Translations under genes and position numbers: made by a program
Notes under the pieces: model-generated
The model's database searches: none
The model's input: only the letters and a program-made list of their open reading frames with translations
What the model was told of the DNA's origin: nothing
In this document: one piece after another, positions 31,894-44,200 of the stretch
Layout: every line of letters starts with the position of its first letter
Numbering within the stretch: the stretch's first letter is position 1
DNA from: Amoebophrya sp. A120
Lineage: Eukaryota; Sar; Dinophyceae; Syndiniales; Amoebophryaceae
Direction of reading: 5' to 3'
Length of the DNA: 64,000 nt
Assembly (NCBI GenBank): GCA_905178155.1
Contig: CAJINV010000001.1
Coordinates: 6,827,794 to 6,891,793 of the forward strand

Positions 31894-32639
31894 CAGTGCT
31901 GAATGAAAAGTTGTCTAGCACTAGGTGTATATTATTACGCAGAGAGAAGATTGTGGTTGATGGAAGATCTACTACAGCTGCAAAAAAACTAATGAGTATG
32001 AGTGACACATCCGAAATCAAACTTTCGATATCCAACCCAAAACAGAAACAAAAAAGCAGCTAGGTAGTGTCTGTATGTCGATGGATACTAACGTGCAACG
32101 AATGAAGAAAGAGAAGAAAGTCACAGCTGCGTAGGTTGGACCAACACCAAGCTACCATGCGTCAAGGAATAAACCCTTGCATGTGTTCACGCTCACGCGT
32201 ACTTACATACGATTAACTTGATCCCCGCAAATCGAACATCAACATCTTCATCAGTGTCACACTTTGCTGCTTCATAACACGCGGATCTTAATATGCTCGG
32301 TTTTTTCGGGAGATCAGAGTGGTGCTGCTTTTCTTTCGCAAGGGTGCTGCAGCCGAGAAAAATAGTTGTCGAACGAGCAATGAATCCATCGTCATGTCGT
32401 GGCCGTAGAGTCTGGCAGGATATGATAGAGAAAAACCAAAAATCCGCTAGGGGAGAGCAACAGAAGGGAAATTTGCAAAACAAACTTATTTCTAAAAAAG
32501 TTATGTCGTGACGTTGTTCGTACTGCCGTCCGGACGCACGCAGAATCTTACAAGAAAAATGATTTGCCGCAGCCCACACACGGCAGGGAGGTCGCCATCG
32601 GTCCCAGGACGAGGTCATCGGCGCCGGTCTGTCGTTAAT
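31894..32639. other. Intergenic region
   Basis: About 750 bp with several short meaningless frames. No gene, repeat or regulatory motif was recognised. Confidence 0.5.
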
Positions 32640-35003
32640 TTAAAATGGGTCGCCGCGATCGACTCTGCTGAAGATGGCTCGCCAGACGAAGGAACTAATT
32701 GCGACGTTGTAATGGCCCACGTTTGTCACAATTTCAAAAGAAGTCTCGGTCCGCAAATCTGCACCCCGGACCCTCAGTCGCAGGGCGAAGGCGGAATAGG
32801 GGAAAACCAAAAAGTCGGTCGTACCGCCAAGCAAATGAACTCCACCTGGAATGTTGTCCGAAGCGAAAAGTGCGCACAAACGCTCGCACAGTTGTTTGCC
32901 CTGCGGAGACTGCGGTGACAGATCCTGCCACAAATCCGCCCCACTCGCGAATTGCAGCCTGGCTGCCCAAGATGGCAGCAGTCGAAACCCCGTCAGAACG
33001 AAGTCGCTGCCACACAAAGGACTGGAAAGTAGGACAACACTGTGCAAGAGAAAGTCCGTTTTCGAAAAAACTACTTGACGGTGAGGATCGTCAGTGTTGT
33101 TTTCTACTCCTGTGTCGGAAACAGCAGACTCACCCAGGAATTCGGAAACCGAAGAGCCGCGACGACTGCGGACCTGCGGCCTGCTCTCGTCCTGCATGTT
33201 GCTGCTAGCTGCGTGCCTATAATCGGACAGAAAAGTCGTCGGCGTCGTCGAACTCGTATCTTTCGCACTACTCCCTCCAAAAATCTGGTCCGGAAACAGC
33301 TCGTGTGCCAAGTTGACACTGATCATGCCTCCCAGCGAGTGCCCGACCAGCGACACTGTGATTGGAGCCTCGCGCGCCTCGGACATCGGCACTTCCCTAT
33401 TGATCGGCGAGTAGACAAGTTTTTCGTGCGTGTCCTTGTCTGCGACGACTTTCTGTCGATTCTCCGCCTCCTTTTGCTTGGTCTCGAGGATGCGGCTCAA
33501 CTGTGCTGCGACGTCCGCAGACACCTTTGATGTGCACTTTCGGACATTCCCGTTGTAATCGATTGCGAATAAGCCCCCCAGGTATGTCGGAAAGATGACG
33601 TTGTCGACGTAGTCTTGGCAGGCCAGGAAATATCGTCCGTACACCCAGTTTGCGGTGTTCGCTCCCATGCCATGCGTGCAAATCACGTAGTGCTTCGGGT
33701 CCCGGTAGTTGACGAAGCGGAACAGAAAAGGCTCGATGACAAACAGCGGCCCCGCCATCAGGAGTAGTGGTAGTTCCACGGCCAGTCCGAAAAGGAACCA
33801 CATGGTGGCGCAAAATTTTCTCAAGACCGATTCTTCAGCTGGCGTCCCGGCTTTCGCGAGCGTCGGAGCAATGTCTTGGTGGTGCCCATCGTCGATGTCT
33901 GCAATACCCATCTCGGTTCGCCGAGGCGAACCGGTGGGCGAAGTTCGTTTGCTTGAGTGCGATGCTTCTGATTCTGCCGCATCGAGTTGCTTTATTTCGT
34001 CGGCGGCATTCAATTTTAGCGCACCGCGCTCGACCATTTCACGTCGCCGCTTCTCCAAGGCATCAACTTCAGTAAGGTGTTCCTGAAATTCTTGCCACTT
34101 GTCAGGCTTTGTCTTTTCGTAGGGTACTGCTTCTGCTCCTGTTTTTTTGTTCTCATGGTCTGTACTTGTTGCGCATTGAAGACCAGATTCTTGTTCTTCC
34201 GCCCCGGCGCTTAATTCCAAGTCGTCGTCCACGCCTGCCATTAAACAGCTGCGGAAAGCGAAAAAGTTCCGCCGGCGGACGAAAGCCAGGAGGCTGCGGC
34301 ACACAGCGTGCCACTGCAGCCCTGGAGGGCAATCGAGACCAACAGATTGCATCTTTCCTCCTTGCCGGGAACGCTTGCGGCAGATGCCCTCTGTCTCGTA
34401 CCGGTGAACGTCGTAATACCTTTTCCAGCGGCTGTCGCCCGGCGTGCTTTCGACCCCGTGTAATCTGGAGAAAAACGGTCGAAAGTACTTGCAGGACGAG
34501 GGCGTGATGCTCTTCAGGAGCCCGGTCAGAAATGCGGAGATGACTTCGCGAGGGAACTGAAATAGCACGTACCGCAGCGGTGCGGGGAGAAAGATGCACA
34601 CCTCTACAAGAAAAGCGAATACCTGGCCAACAAAAGCGATTCCGAGGATGACCACAGCCAACCTGCGCAACGCCGAATGGGGAACGGCATCGCTGTCCCT
34701 TATCGGTACGAAAAGGCCCCAAACGAGGACCAGAACCGGCACCAGCACTCCGTCGACCCAAAGCATGTACAGGGCGCAAGGCACCAGCGCGGCGACGCCT
34801 CGTCCGAATTGACTGCGCACGGAAGAGAACCGAAAATCTTCGGGTGTCCCTTCGAAGGCCAGGTACAGCAAAAACGTGAAGAGGCATAGTGAGAGGGTCA
34901 GGACGAGGAAGTTGGAGACCGTCTGCGCGTAAAAGCGGCATTGCGAAAATCGGCCCAGAACAGTCGCATTCGTGTGGCCGGGCGGCGCGTCAGAAGGCGT
35001 CAT
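32640..35003 (-). CDS. Membrane-anchored alpha/beta hydrolase (DUF676/lipase-like)
   Basis: 787 aa, single exon. Three hydrophobic segments in the first 140 residues (FLVLTLSLCLFTFLLYL; ALYMLWVDGVLVPVLVLV; LAVVILGIAFVGQVFAFLV) anchor the protein. A Ser/Glu/Lys-rich middle part (about 255-370) is probably disordered. The hydrolase domain starts near residue 445 with HYVICTHGMGANTANW (oxyanion-type HG). The nucleophile elbow GHSLGG is near residue 551, and a candidate catalytic His lies in VGHYNVAISS near residue 768. This order and the HG/GHSLGG pair are those of DUF676 serine esterases and related lipases, so a lipid or acyl ester substrate is likely. The catalytic Asp could not be assigned with confidence. 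Confidence 0.78.
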   Translation of the reverse strand: MTPSDAPPGHTNATVLGRFSQCRFYAQTVSNFLVLTLSLCLFTFLLYLAFEGTPEDFRFSSVRSQFGRGVAALVPCALYMLWVDGVLVPVLVLVWGLFVPIRDSDAVPHSALRRLAVVILGIAFVGQVFAFLVEVCIFLPAPLRYVLFQFPREVISAFLTGLLKSITPSSCKYFRPFFSRLHGVESTPGDSRWKRYYDVHRYETEGICRKRSRQGGKMQSVGLDCPPGLQWHAVCRSLLAFVRRRNFFAFRSCLMAGVDDDLELSAGAEEQESGLQCATSTDHENKKTGAEAVPYEKTKPDKWQEFQEHLTEVDALEKRRREMVERGALKLNAADEIKQLDAAESEASHSSKRTSPTGSPRRTEMGIADIDDGHHQDIAPTLAKAGTPAEESVLRKFCATMWFLFGLAVELPLLLMAGPLFVIEPFLFRFVNYRDPKHYVICTHGMGANTANWVYGRYFLACQDYVDNVIFPTYLGGLFAIDYNGNVRKCTSKVSADVAAQLSRILETKQKEAENRQKVVADKDTHEKLVYSPINREVPMSEAREAPITVSLVGHSLGGMISVNLAHELFPDQIFGGSSAKDTSSTTPTTFLSDYRHAASSNMQDESRPQVRSRRGSSVSEFLGESAVSDTGVENNTDDPHRQVVFSKTDFLLHSVVLLSSPLCGSDFVLTGFRLLPSWAARLQFASGADLWQDLSPQSPQGKQLCERLCALFASDNIPGGVHLLGGTTDFLVFPYSAFALRLRVRGADLRTETSFEIVTNVGHYNVAISSFVWRAIFSRVDRGDPF

Positions 35004-35947
35004 TTTTAACTTTAGAGGAATGGATGTTTACACTTGGAAGGACTTCACAAAACCGCTACATGATACTTTAGAAATGATACTGACTGACATGAAGGGGTCG
35101 CTGAGATTCAACTAAAACTACAACTAGGCAGAAAATGTTTAGGTCAGACAATAAAAAAAGAGCCGTTCTAGAAGCGGTTGAGCGTCCGCCAAAAAAAACA
35201 TTATGCTATGAATACACTGATCCTGCGAAGATCTCCATCTCGTTTCACGTATATACGTTCACCCATTTACAATTTATTCTACGTTTCCTCCAAAAACTCA
35301 CAAGATCGAGAACGAGATCTTCCACATAGCATATTCAAAAATACTAGGCCTCTTTTTTTTCTCGAGCTCGACGCTTTTCTCAAATTCAAAAAAATTAGAT
35401 CTGGATTTGTGCGCGAAGACCGAAACTTCGCGGGGTGTAAATCCCGATCTGCGTGTGTAGAGAGCAGACGCGGAAAGCATCTGGTCATTCTGGTGGCGCC
35501 GGCACCCGTAGCTCTTCCTATTCCTTTCGCTTTGCGTTCTGTTGAGTAGCCCTTGCCGTAGGAGTGGTAAAGAGGACCACTCTGCCAGGTTGTTGTGTCC
35601 CACTGTGCCGACTTTGGGTGCGCCAACAATAGATGTGCGCATTGTCAAACAGATTCAAGTTCTTTCATCTTGTTCTTCGATTGGTGCGCAACTATTCAGA
35701 ATCAGACCTCATGCAAAAAAAGCTCAGCATTGATGATAATGGAAAAAGATGAAGATGAAGCCGCTCAAAACAAGCTTAGACTTACAACAAATCGAAATAA
35801 AAGTATTCAAGTTACGCAACGTATTTCTGCTAGTAGTCCTCCTACTCAAAATCTTTGTGTATCCTCGATCAGTAGTGTAAGATACAGCCTCGATCAGTAA
35901 CCTTTCTTGTTCTGCGTCAAGCATCACTTTTAGAGGCAGTTTGCCTT
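35004..35947. other. Intergenic region
   Basis: About 940 bp, AT-rich in part (A-runs near 35150-35400). Short frames have no protein character. Nothing was recognised. Confidence 0.5.
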
Positions 35948-38900
35948 TCAAACGATTGACACCGGAGTGTCTGCATGCACAACTGGTTTCTGCGAACACG
36001 ATCCGGGGTAGCAAGCGCAGTCGTTAATTTTTCCCTGGGAGAAATCCAAATTTCCTGCGATCAGTTGAGACAGCGACACCGAGTGCTCTTGCTCCTCCTT
36101 GCTGCCTGCAGGATCCTCATCGTCGTGTTCCTCATCTCCAACGTTTTTCACTTCAGCCGGAGGTGCAGCTGAGGCCGATTGGAGTTCTTGCGAAGTTCCT
36201 TGTGGTGGAGGTGCGGTCGCGCTCTTATCAAGGGCCGCAATCGTATCAGTAAGACTTTTTTTTGGCTTTTTTTTCTCGAACACTATGCTTGTCTCGACAA
36301 CGAGCGGGGCCGTGGATTTGAGCAATCGGTTTGGGTGCTTGCGTGGCGGTGGACTACTGCCGAGGTAGGCACCAGATGTAAGTGCGTTCGAAGCTGTAGC
36401 TGTCCTCGGGGTCGTGATTGCTTTTTCCTCACCCGATGGCAGCACCAGAAGTACAGGCGACAACGGAGCTTTTGCACTTTTCTTTTTCGGGATGCGCTCC
36501 ACGGCAGCTCGGGGTCCACCCGGACCAGCCAGACGCGGAGCAAGCGACCGCGTTGCTGGTTCCGCCGCACCGGCGTCGGTGCTAGATTTGCTCGTGTTGC
36601 TCTTGAAGCAATCCGTAGTCGAAACGGTTTCGCTTCGCTGCGTCACTGTCCCGGTGCGTTTGGAGGAAGGCTTGTTCGTTGTGGGATCGCTGCGTCTGGT
36701 ACTACCCGGCTTTGGCGCGATGGTCCAAATGCTGTGCTTTTCTTCGTCCCGGGGACTTGATCTTGGCTTCGCGAAGACGTTAAAGTTGTGTTTTTGCATC
36801 TTCTCGGATCCCGCACTCTCCTTGCTTGATGTCCGCACAGACGAAGGAAAAAGATTCTTAGTTGACGTCGTACTGACATGTCCAGGCTTGCCGTTGCTTG
36901 GCGGTGCGTTCACGATGTTTCTTGTTGCAAATGGTCGCTCTGCTCTGTCAATAGCTGCTCCCCTGGAAGTAAAAACTTGCTCGCGACTTGCGGTGCTGCC
37001 TCCAGCTGCGTTCCCTCTTGGAAATTGCGCAACAGATCCTGCGGACAACGCCGGGGCGACGAGGCTGGTCTTCGAGCCTTCCCTGCTGCTAGTACCGAGG
37101 GTACCGGTATGCGCTGAGGGTCTCGCGGATGTTGGAGCTTTCTTGTTGGCCTTACTCGCAGAGGACTTCTTACCTGTGTGCGCGGCAGTTTGTGGCCTTT
37201 GCAAATCACGAGCAGAGCGTTGCGGCTTCATCTTTTTCGTCTCGTCGCCCTTTGCACTGTCAGTCGCTGAAGACGCGCCGCCGCCTCGCAGTATCCTGAC
37301 GACCACACCTCCCGACGTCGCTACACGCTGCCCGCCTTTCCTGCACTCCCGAACTGACATGCGCAAAATCTGCCGCTTGGTCTGCGTCGCGGTGTTAAAT
37401 TTGTCTTCAGCACTTTGCGTCCTTCTCCTGGGCTGTTGCTGCACTAACGGATTGATCGCCTCGTCCTGTTGTCCACGCCTTATTTGAAGCGGCTGAGGAA
37501 AAACACGCACACTTCCATGTTGAGTATGATCTTGTCCCGAGGCTCCACCTTGATCCGACGGCCACGCACGTCTGAAAGAATTGATTTTGTGTGGAGACGA
37601 GGGTTATTTTTTCTTTATGTATTCATCGTCTGACATCCTATACTCACACTTGGACTAGTTGCACAACCAGTATGCATTGTTTTTACCTTGGATCCACTCC
37701 GACAGCTCTTCTGTTCGCCTCGGGTCTTCCGAACTTACTAGGCGGTGATGCGAGCAACTCGCTTCGTTTCCTGGGCACAAAGCCAAAACTCCGCGATGTT
37801 TCGCGCTGGTGATGCAAACGGGCATCTTTTTCTTTTGCGTGCGCTTGCGCGACTCGTCGCGAGGCTTCGTCTTCGCTATCCTCGGCAAAGGGAAGACGCG
37901 AGGAGCTGCTGCTTGGGGTGATGCCACCAATGTAGGACGCGGAAGACGTTTCCGATGCAGGGGGCTCTAGCGCAATTTGACTCGTTTTGCTAGTTCCGGC
38001 TTTTGAAGACGCAACTTGAACATGACAGTTCTCCATGCCGGTAGAAGAGGAAGATGCCATTAAAACTGATATGTTCGACAGCTCTTTCCTCAGCGCCGCT
38101 ATCATCGCAGTGACCTGCTCTCCTTCCAGTGGTGCATGTTTCGAGGATGAACCATGCGGACCTTTCCCTTTCCGGAGGTCGCGTAGCTGGTTTGTTAGAT
38201 CCTGCAGCCGCTGGCGGACCTGGAAACAAGGTAGTATGTTGGTATGCTATGAGTACTTACTTACAACACCGAATGGAATCATCTTGCGCGAGGACATGGA
38301 GGAAATCAGGTAAGAACATTCTCGAAAACGAGGACAAATCAAAATCTAGTACCTGTCTCTTTGTCACTTCGTTTTCTGTGCAGCTGTCGTCGACAACAGA
38401 CTTGCTTTCCCTTTTTCGCGTTTCAGATGATAAGGGTTCCAGTTGCGCAAGAACATCCGTAATCGACGCTCGCGACTCTTCAAGCGCGGCTTGTGCGGAA
38501 AAGTCCGCTACCGCTACGCCGCCCGAAAAAGCAGCGGTTGTGGACTTGCTCCGTTTCTGCGTCGATTGCTCAAACAAAACTGGCGCAAACTCGTCCTCAA
38601 TGTCGTCCTCAACAACCGGCTGCAGACGCGACTCCGTTCTCCTCTCTGCTATCGTCACCGAATGGTCCTGCCAGGAGGTGTCTGGGCTGGTCGCTGTGGT
38701 ATTTCTCGCACTGCCCGCTGTACCTCCTCCGCGAAGGGAAAGATCATGAAGCTCCACTGGATAGCGGGGACTCGCACGTTTCTTACGCAGCTCGTTCATG
38801 GACTTGAGTTGGACATCAACATTCTGCTGTTTTAGTACTTGCTCCGACTCCGATAGTACTTCTACCGTTTTCGTCTCGTCCGGCCTTCGCACGTCAAGAC

Positions 38901-40447
38901 GGCGACCTCGCAGATTGTCGGCAGGCGATACGCCCCTCGGCTCCAGAAAAATCTGCGGTTCCTCGTCTCTGCTCTCCTCTAGCGGCGCCGGAGGATAGCT
39001 TTTGCACGTAGACCCGACGCGACGCTCTTCCAAGACGCGGTGCTCACGTTCACTTTGGCTCGCATCCGTGGTGCTCTGCAATTGATAGATCTTTTCACGA
39101 TCTGTACGTAGCGCCTCCACCAAGTGTGGCTCCTCCTCTTCGAGCGCGCCGAGCGTTTCTGGAAATTGCTCCAATAATGAGAGCAAGTCTGTGTCCGCCG
39201 GGAGGATTTGAATGGTGCCCTGCTCCCGACCGTTGTTGGTTGAGAGATCAACAGCGGCCTCTGTTGGGGGAAACACATCTTCTAGCACGATGTTGTCTTC
39301 GCTCCTTTCGAGATCATCATTTTCTGGTACAGAGTGAAGTCCTTGTACTCCCTCCTGCTCAGCCACATTTGCGATGCTGCCGTGCTGCGTTCCGTGCAAA
39401 TCACAAATTTGCTTGTCGCATTTGCTGCTCTCCAACTGGTCGCAGCAATCGGATAGATGATCCTCGTCCTCAGCATGTGCATCGCCATTTTGTCCCATGA
39501 CCTTCTCCACTTGTCGAGCTTGATGTTCAGAAACGAGCTTCTTGCAGGCCTCGGCAATCTGTCGCTTGCTCATCTCCCAGAGTGGATTTTCCGGCTGTTG
39601 TTTGATCGGATTAGCGCCGAGGCGGCTTTTGGATGCCGATGAAGAGGAGGACGATGAGCTGCACGTTGCATTCGTAGAAAAACTTCGTGGTCGGTTGGCG
39701 TCTCCTGTGTACATAGAATCCGCAGATGAAACGGGTTCCATCATCTCTTTTGCGTTTACGGTTCTGCTAGGGCCGCTGCTCGACGCCGCCACTGCGGGAA
39801 AAAACTCGTTTGCGCCACCGCTACTTTGCGAACGTGCTCGCTTCGCATTTTGTGCGTCGTCTTCTATAGCAACCAAATTATCGATTCCGGGTGGCGAGGA
39901 CAGCAAGTCGCGATGCGTTGCCAGCACGTGCACCAGATCCTTATGAAAGTCGAACATCTGGCGCTGCTTGCGTTCGCTCTTCCTCAGGGGGGGTGCGAAA
40001 TTCTCTTTGTCACCTTCGTCGGTGTAGACGTTGGCCCCATGCGATTGAAAAGAGTGCTCCTGTGCTGCCTCTAGTCGTTCCTCTTTCATCAGACCCTCTT
40101 CTTTTGTAGGCGCGCTTGCTGAACCTTGCAGGTAAGCCGCCATCTGATTTTTTGTTTATTGCGTGAGACACTTTCTCTTTCATCCTCCAGGTAAGAATTT
40201 CATCAAGCTTTCATCTCGGAGATGGAGACTCCATCTCGACTTGTGGGTGCTGCACGAATGCACGTTGGTTACTAGCAGCAATCAGAACTAGTACTAGGCC
40301 AGTCAATGCAGAGCAAAAACACGTGACGATCTCGACTACAATCCTTACCAATCTTCGCAGTTCTGCCTCCTGCAGGAGCACTTCCTCCTCTTTTGCGCGG
40401 AGCAAAAGCTCCACGTCGATATCTCCAGTCGAGAGCTGGGTCGCCAT
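35948..40447 (-). CDS. Low-complexity/coiled-coil hypothetical protein
   Basis: 1,348 aa from four exons: 40447-40349, 40143-38353, 38219-37687, 37571-35948. The introns are GT-AG (205, 133 and 115 bp) and keep one frame throughout. Exon 1 encodes MATQLSTGDIDVELLLRAKEEE, an amphipathic helix. Exon 2 is acidic and Ser-rich. Exon 3 opens with a clear coiled coil (VRQRLQDLTNQLRDLRK). The last exon is very basic and Ser/Thr/Ala/Lys-rich, with NTATQTKRQILR near its start. No domain was recognised. A microtubule- or nucleic-acid-associated disordered protein is possible from composition, but this is only a guess. An in-frame Met four codons upstream (40459) is an alternative start. Confidence 0.65.
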
Positions 40448-41294
40448 ATTTGCTCGCATTGGGGTTATCTCATGATGTAGAAATCTACCTGTACCTCGAC
40501 GAAAGCCGGCATCGTGACCTTCCCCGCCAGGTTTTCGGTTCCAAAATCGAATCTCTAAAGCAGTGCGGTGCCGCAATGAGAACCACTTCAGTGAATAAAT
40601 TTCGAAAAATAACGGACGCTTCCGTCACGCTACGTGGAAAAACACTGCTTGGCAAAAGATCCGGAACCATACCAGGCTGACTATGCCTCCATAGCTGTGG
40701 ATGCCAGTACCATCTAGGGTTTCTAAGCGACCTAACTCCAAAATCAAGACCGCAACCTCAAAGTTTCGTGCTCGGCTCTGCAGTTTTGATGAAAGGCACT
40801 CTCTTTTTCGCATTGGCTCAGCAGGTTCGATAAGACGTGAATACAAGCACAAACAGCTTCCGAAAGACAAAGAGGCAACAACACACCGACACCATAAACC
40901 ATAGACCATACCACTCCAGTCTGCCATGATGCTGCTAGGCAGCAACTGCAATGATGTAATTCGTTGTATTCTTGTTTTGCATGTAGCGTGTACGTATCAT
41001 GCATTGATAAATCGGAATCGCTCAAACATCTGAGCAGCCTGAGGCAAGGTCCTTCTTCTTTGTACAATTTCGAATTCAACTTGGTTTATCAAAAACAATG
41101 TCAACTGATACGAAATCAATGTCGAACGACGTCTTGGTCATAGTGAAACTGAATGTGAATCAGAGTAAGCATAAATCAAATAAAAATGTCAAGTCATCTC
41201 GTCCAATCTTACAAAAAAAAATTTATCAATTTGAAAAACATCCGTGTCTGACGAGGGATCATTGCTTCCTCTTGCTTCTAGGAAGGCCCACCTT
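40448..41294. other. Intergenic region
   Basis: About 850 bp between the low-complexity gene and the first PDZ-module gene. Nothing was recognised. Confidence 0.5.
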
Positions 41295-44200
41295 CTACGC
41301 CACTCCGTCCTTCCCTTTCCACCCCGGCGGTGTAGCACGCGTCACGTCGATCCCCTTCGCCAAAACCTCCGCGGGGAACTCCGTTTCGCGGCGGAACAGA
41401 ATACTGATCGACGCGCCCGCCGGAGCTTTTGCCATTTGCGCCTGAATTTCGGCAGTGGTCCTCTTTTCGACCAGAAAGTCGTGGATTACCGAGAGCTTGT
41501 CTCCAGCCCGCAAACCAGCGGTGTCTTTCGCCCAAGCGGACTCTGCTACTTTCTCCGTCAAGACTCCGTTCTCCTGCATTCCCCCCACCGCGGCTACGAA
41601 ATCCGCTGGACACAGTAATTGTACGTACTGGGCCAATTTTTTCTTCCGCACAAAAGCGAAAGCCGCTACCGGGTTGTCACCCCGGGTAAATTTACGCTGC
41701 ACTTTCTGGATTATCGCGTCGGACGGATACGCCCCGACCCAGGTCGGCAGCAGCGTGACCCGCTCCTGCAAAGTACCGACGGCAACTAAGAGATCGCCAA
41801 CGCAAACATTGTTTTTCGCGGCTCTACTGGGCCCGGAGCTGTCCGGTAATTTTGGAATCACTTCTGTCACACTCACCACCGGGTATTTTGACCAGTCAAG
41901 CGCGAGACCGAACAGATCACGGATCTTATCCTCGGCAGACTTCGTTCCGTCGTTCAGAACCTTATCGTCGATCGAACTCTGCGCCCAGCCACACAGCCCA
42001 GCACCGACCAAATCCTTGCTGACGCCTAACATCTGTGCACAGTACGCCACCTGGGTTTGCTGGGCTGGCGCGCCGGCGGGTGCCAAAGCAGGTGCACCAG
42101 CAGGAGCAGCGCCGCCCATTTTCAAAACGCGAGAAACGTTCACTGCGTTCTTCAACACTGCGTCCGGAAACTGGTTTTCCCGCCGCGCCAGGATGTGCAT
42201 CGGTCGTGCCCCTGTCGGCGCCAGTCGCCGGTCGATCTCGGACGGGTCTTTCTCCCGCAAAACGTCGTGCGCGACGATGATGCGATCGTCCTTTTGCAGG
42301 CCCAATTTGTCGAACACACCACCGGGCACGACGGAGACGACTTTCCCACTTTCTGACTTCACCCCAACCTCCTTGTCCTTCAGCTCCACCTGCACGTAAA
42401 ACTTCTCGTACTTCGCTCTCAAGAACGCGAACGACGCCACCGGGTTGTCACTTCTGGCGAATTTCCGCTGGACTTTCTGAATGATCGCGTCGTTTGGATC
42501 TTTCCCGGGCCAGGTTGGAAGGAGTGTGACCCGTTCCTGCAGCGTGCCGACCATGACAAGGGAGTCCCCGACCACCACGTTGTTTTTCGCGGCGCGACTT
42601 GGCCCGCTGTTATCAGGCAGTTGGGGCTCGACTTTGACGACGCGAACGATGGGGTAAGTTGTCCAGTCGAGTTTCATTCCGAATAGTTTTAGGATCTTGT
42701 CCTCCGGAGACAGGTTCGGATCATTCAAGATCTTGTCGTCAATGCTCGATTGCGCCCAACCGCAGAGTCCGGCGCCGACGAGATCCTTGCTCAAGCCGAG
42801 AAGTTGCGCACAGTATGGCGGATCCCCGGCGGCTGGGGCAGTCGCTGGTTTGGGTGCTGGGGTTGGGGTTGGAGCCGCAGCAGGTGCAGCTGGAGTCTTT
42901 GGTGTAGCACCAGCTGCGGCCACAGTACTGGTCTTGGCAGCGGGCTGAGCAGGTGTTTTCGCTTTCGCTACGGTAGAAGCGGGGGAGGCCGCAGCTTTCG
43001 TATTCGCGGGTGACGCGGTCTTTGTCGCCGCCGTTTTCGGTGCAGACACGGCAGATATTTTCGCCGGCGCAGCTGGAGCTTTCGCTGCCGCAGTCTTTGC
43101 TGCTGGAGCAGCCTTACTAGTGGTGGCCGCTGGTGCTGTTTTCGGTGCGGACTTTGAAGCGCTCGGTTTCGCGCTAGACGTTCTACCCGCCGCTGTTGCT
43201 GGTGCGGTCTTTGCGGGCGTGGTCGCCTTCGTTGCGGCGGTTGCAGTCGCCTTAGCAGGACTTGCACTTGGGGTCTTCGCTGGTGTTGTACTCGCTGTTT
43301 TTGCAGCAGGAGTCGCGGCCTTGCCGTTTTTCGCAGCGGCGGGTTTGGCAGTGCCATTCGCGGGCTTCGCTGCAGCTGCGGATTTCGATGGGGCTGGGGA
43401 GGCTGTTGCCTTACTTGCAGCAGGCGCCGCTGTCTTCGACGGAGTGGCCGACGGCGCCGCTTTAGAGGTCGTACTTGCGGCCGGTTTTGAGGTCGTTGCG
43501 GCGACCGCAGACTTCGCTGTGCTCGCGGGACTAGCGGACGGCTTCGCAAGTGCAACACTTGAAGGAGTTGGAGAAGCTGCAGCTGCCACGGTCACTGGAA
43601 CTGCCCAATTTGTCGGATAAACCCGGGCCGTATTCACTGCGTTAGTCAAGACACTATCAGGAAAGTCGGTTTCTCGCCTTACCAGAATGTGCAAAGGTCG
43701 CGCCCCGCTCGGAGCCACTCGCTTGTCGATCTCTGTCCCGTCTTTTTCCCGCAACGCGTCATGCGCGACGACGATGCGATCGTTTACTGCCAGCCCCGCT
43801 TTATCCGCGATGCCCCCCGCGGTGATTCCGATGATCTTGCCGTTTTCCACGTTTATTCCCCAGTCCTTGTTATCAGGCATCAACAACTGCACGTACCTCT
43901 TCTCGTACTTCTTCCTTAAGAACGCAAAGCCGGCAACTGGGTTATCCTTGCGCGCAAACTTCCGCTGCACCTTCTGAACGATCGCGTCATTCGGGCCCTT
44001 CCCTTCCCAGGTCGGGAGCAGTGTGACGCGATCCTGCAAAGTCCCGGCCATGATCATCGTGTCTCCGACTTCAATGCCGTTCTTCGCGGCGCGCGACGGC
44101 CCGGACCCGTCGGGAACCAGGGGGATGACCTCCGTGACTTTGATCATTGGAAATTGCGTGAAATTGAGCTTCATGCCGAACAGCTTCGGGATTTTCTCGT

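Noticed and set aside
42968-43558. Arg/Pro/Gln-rich minus-strand frame, and Ala/Val-rich + strand frames over the same area.
   Set aside because: They are out-of-frame readings of the low-complexity linker in the multi-PDZ gene.
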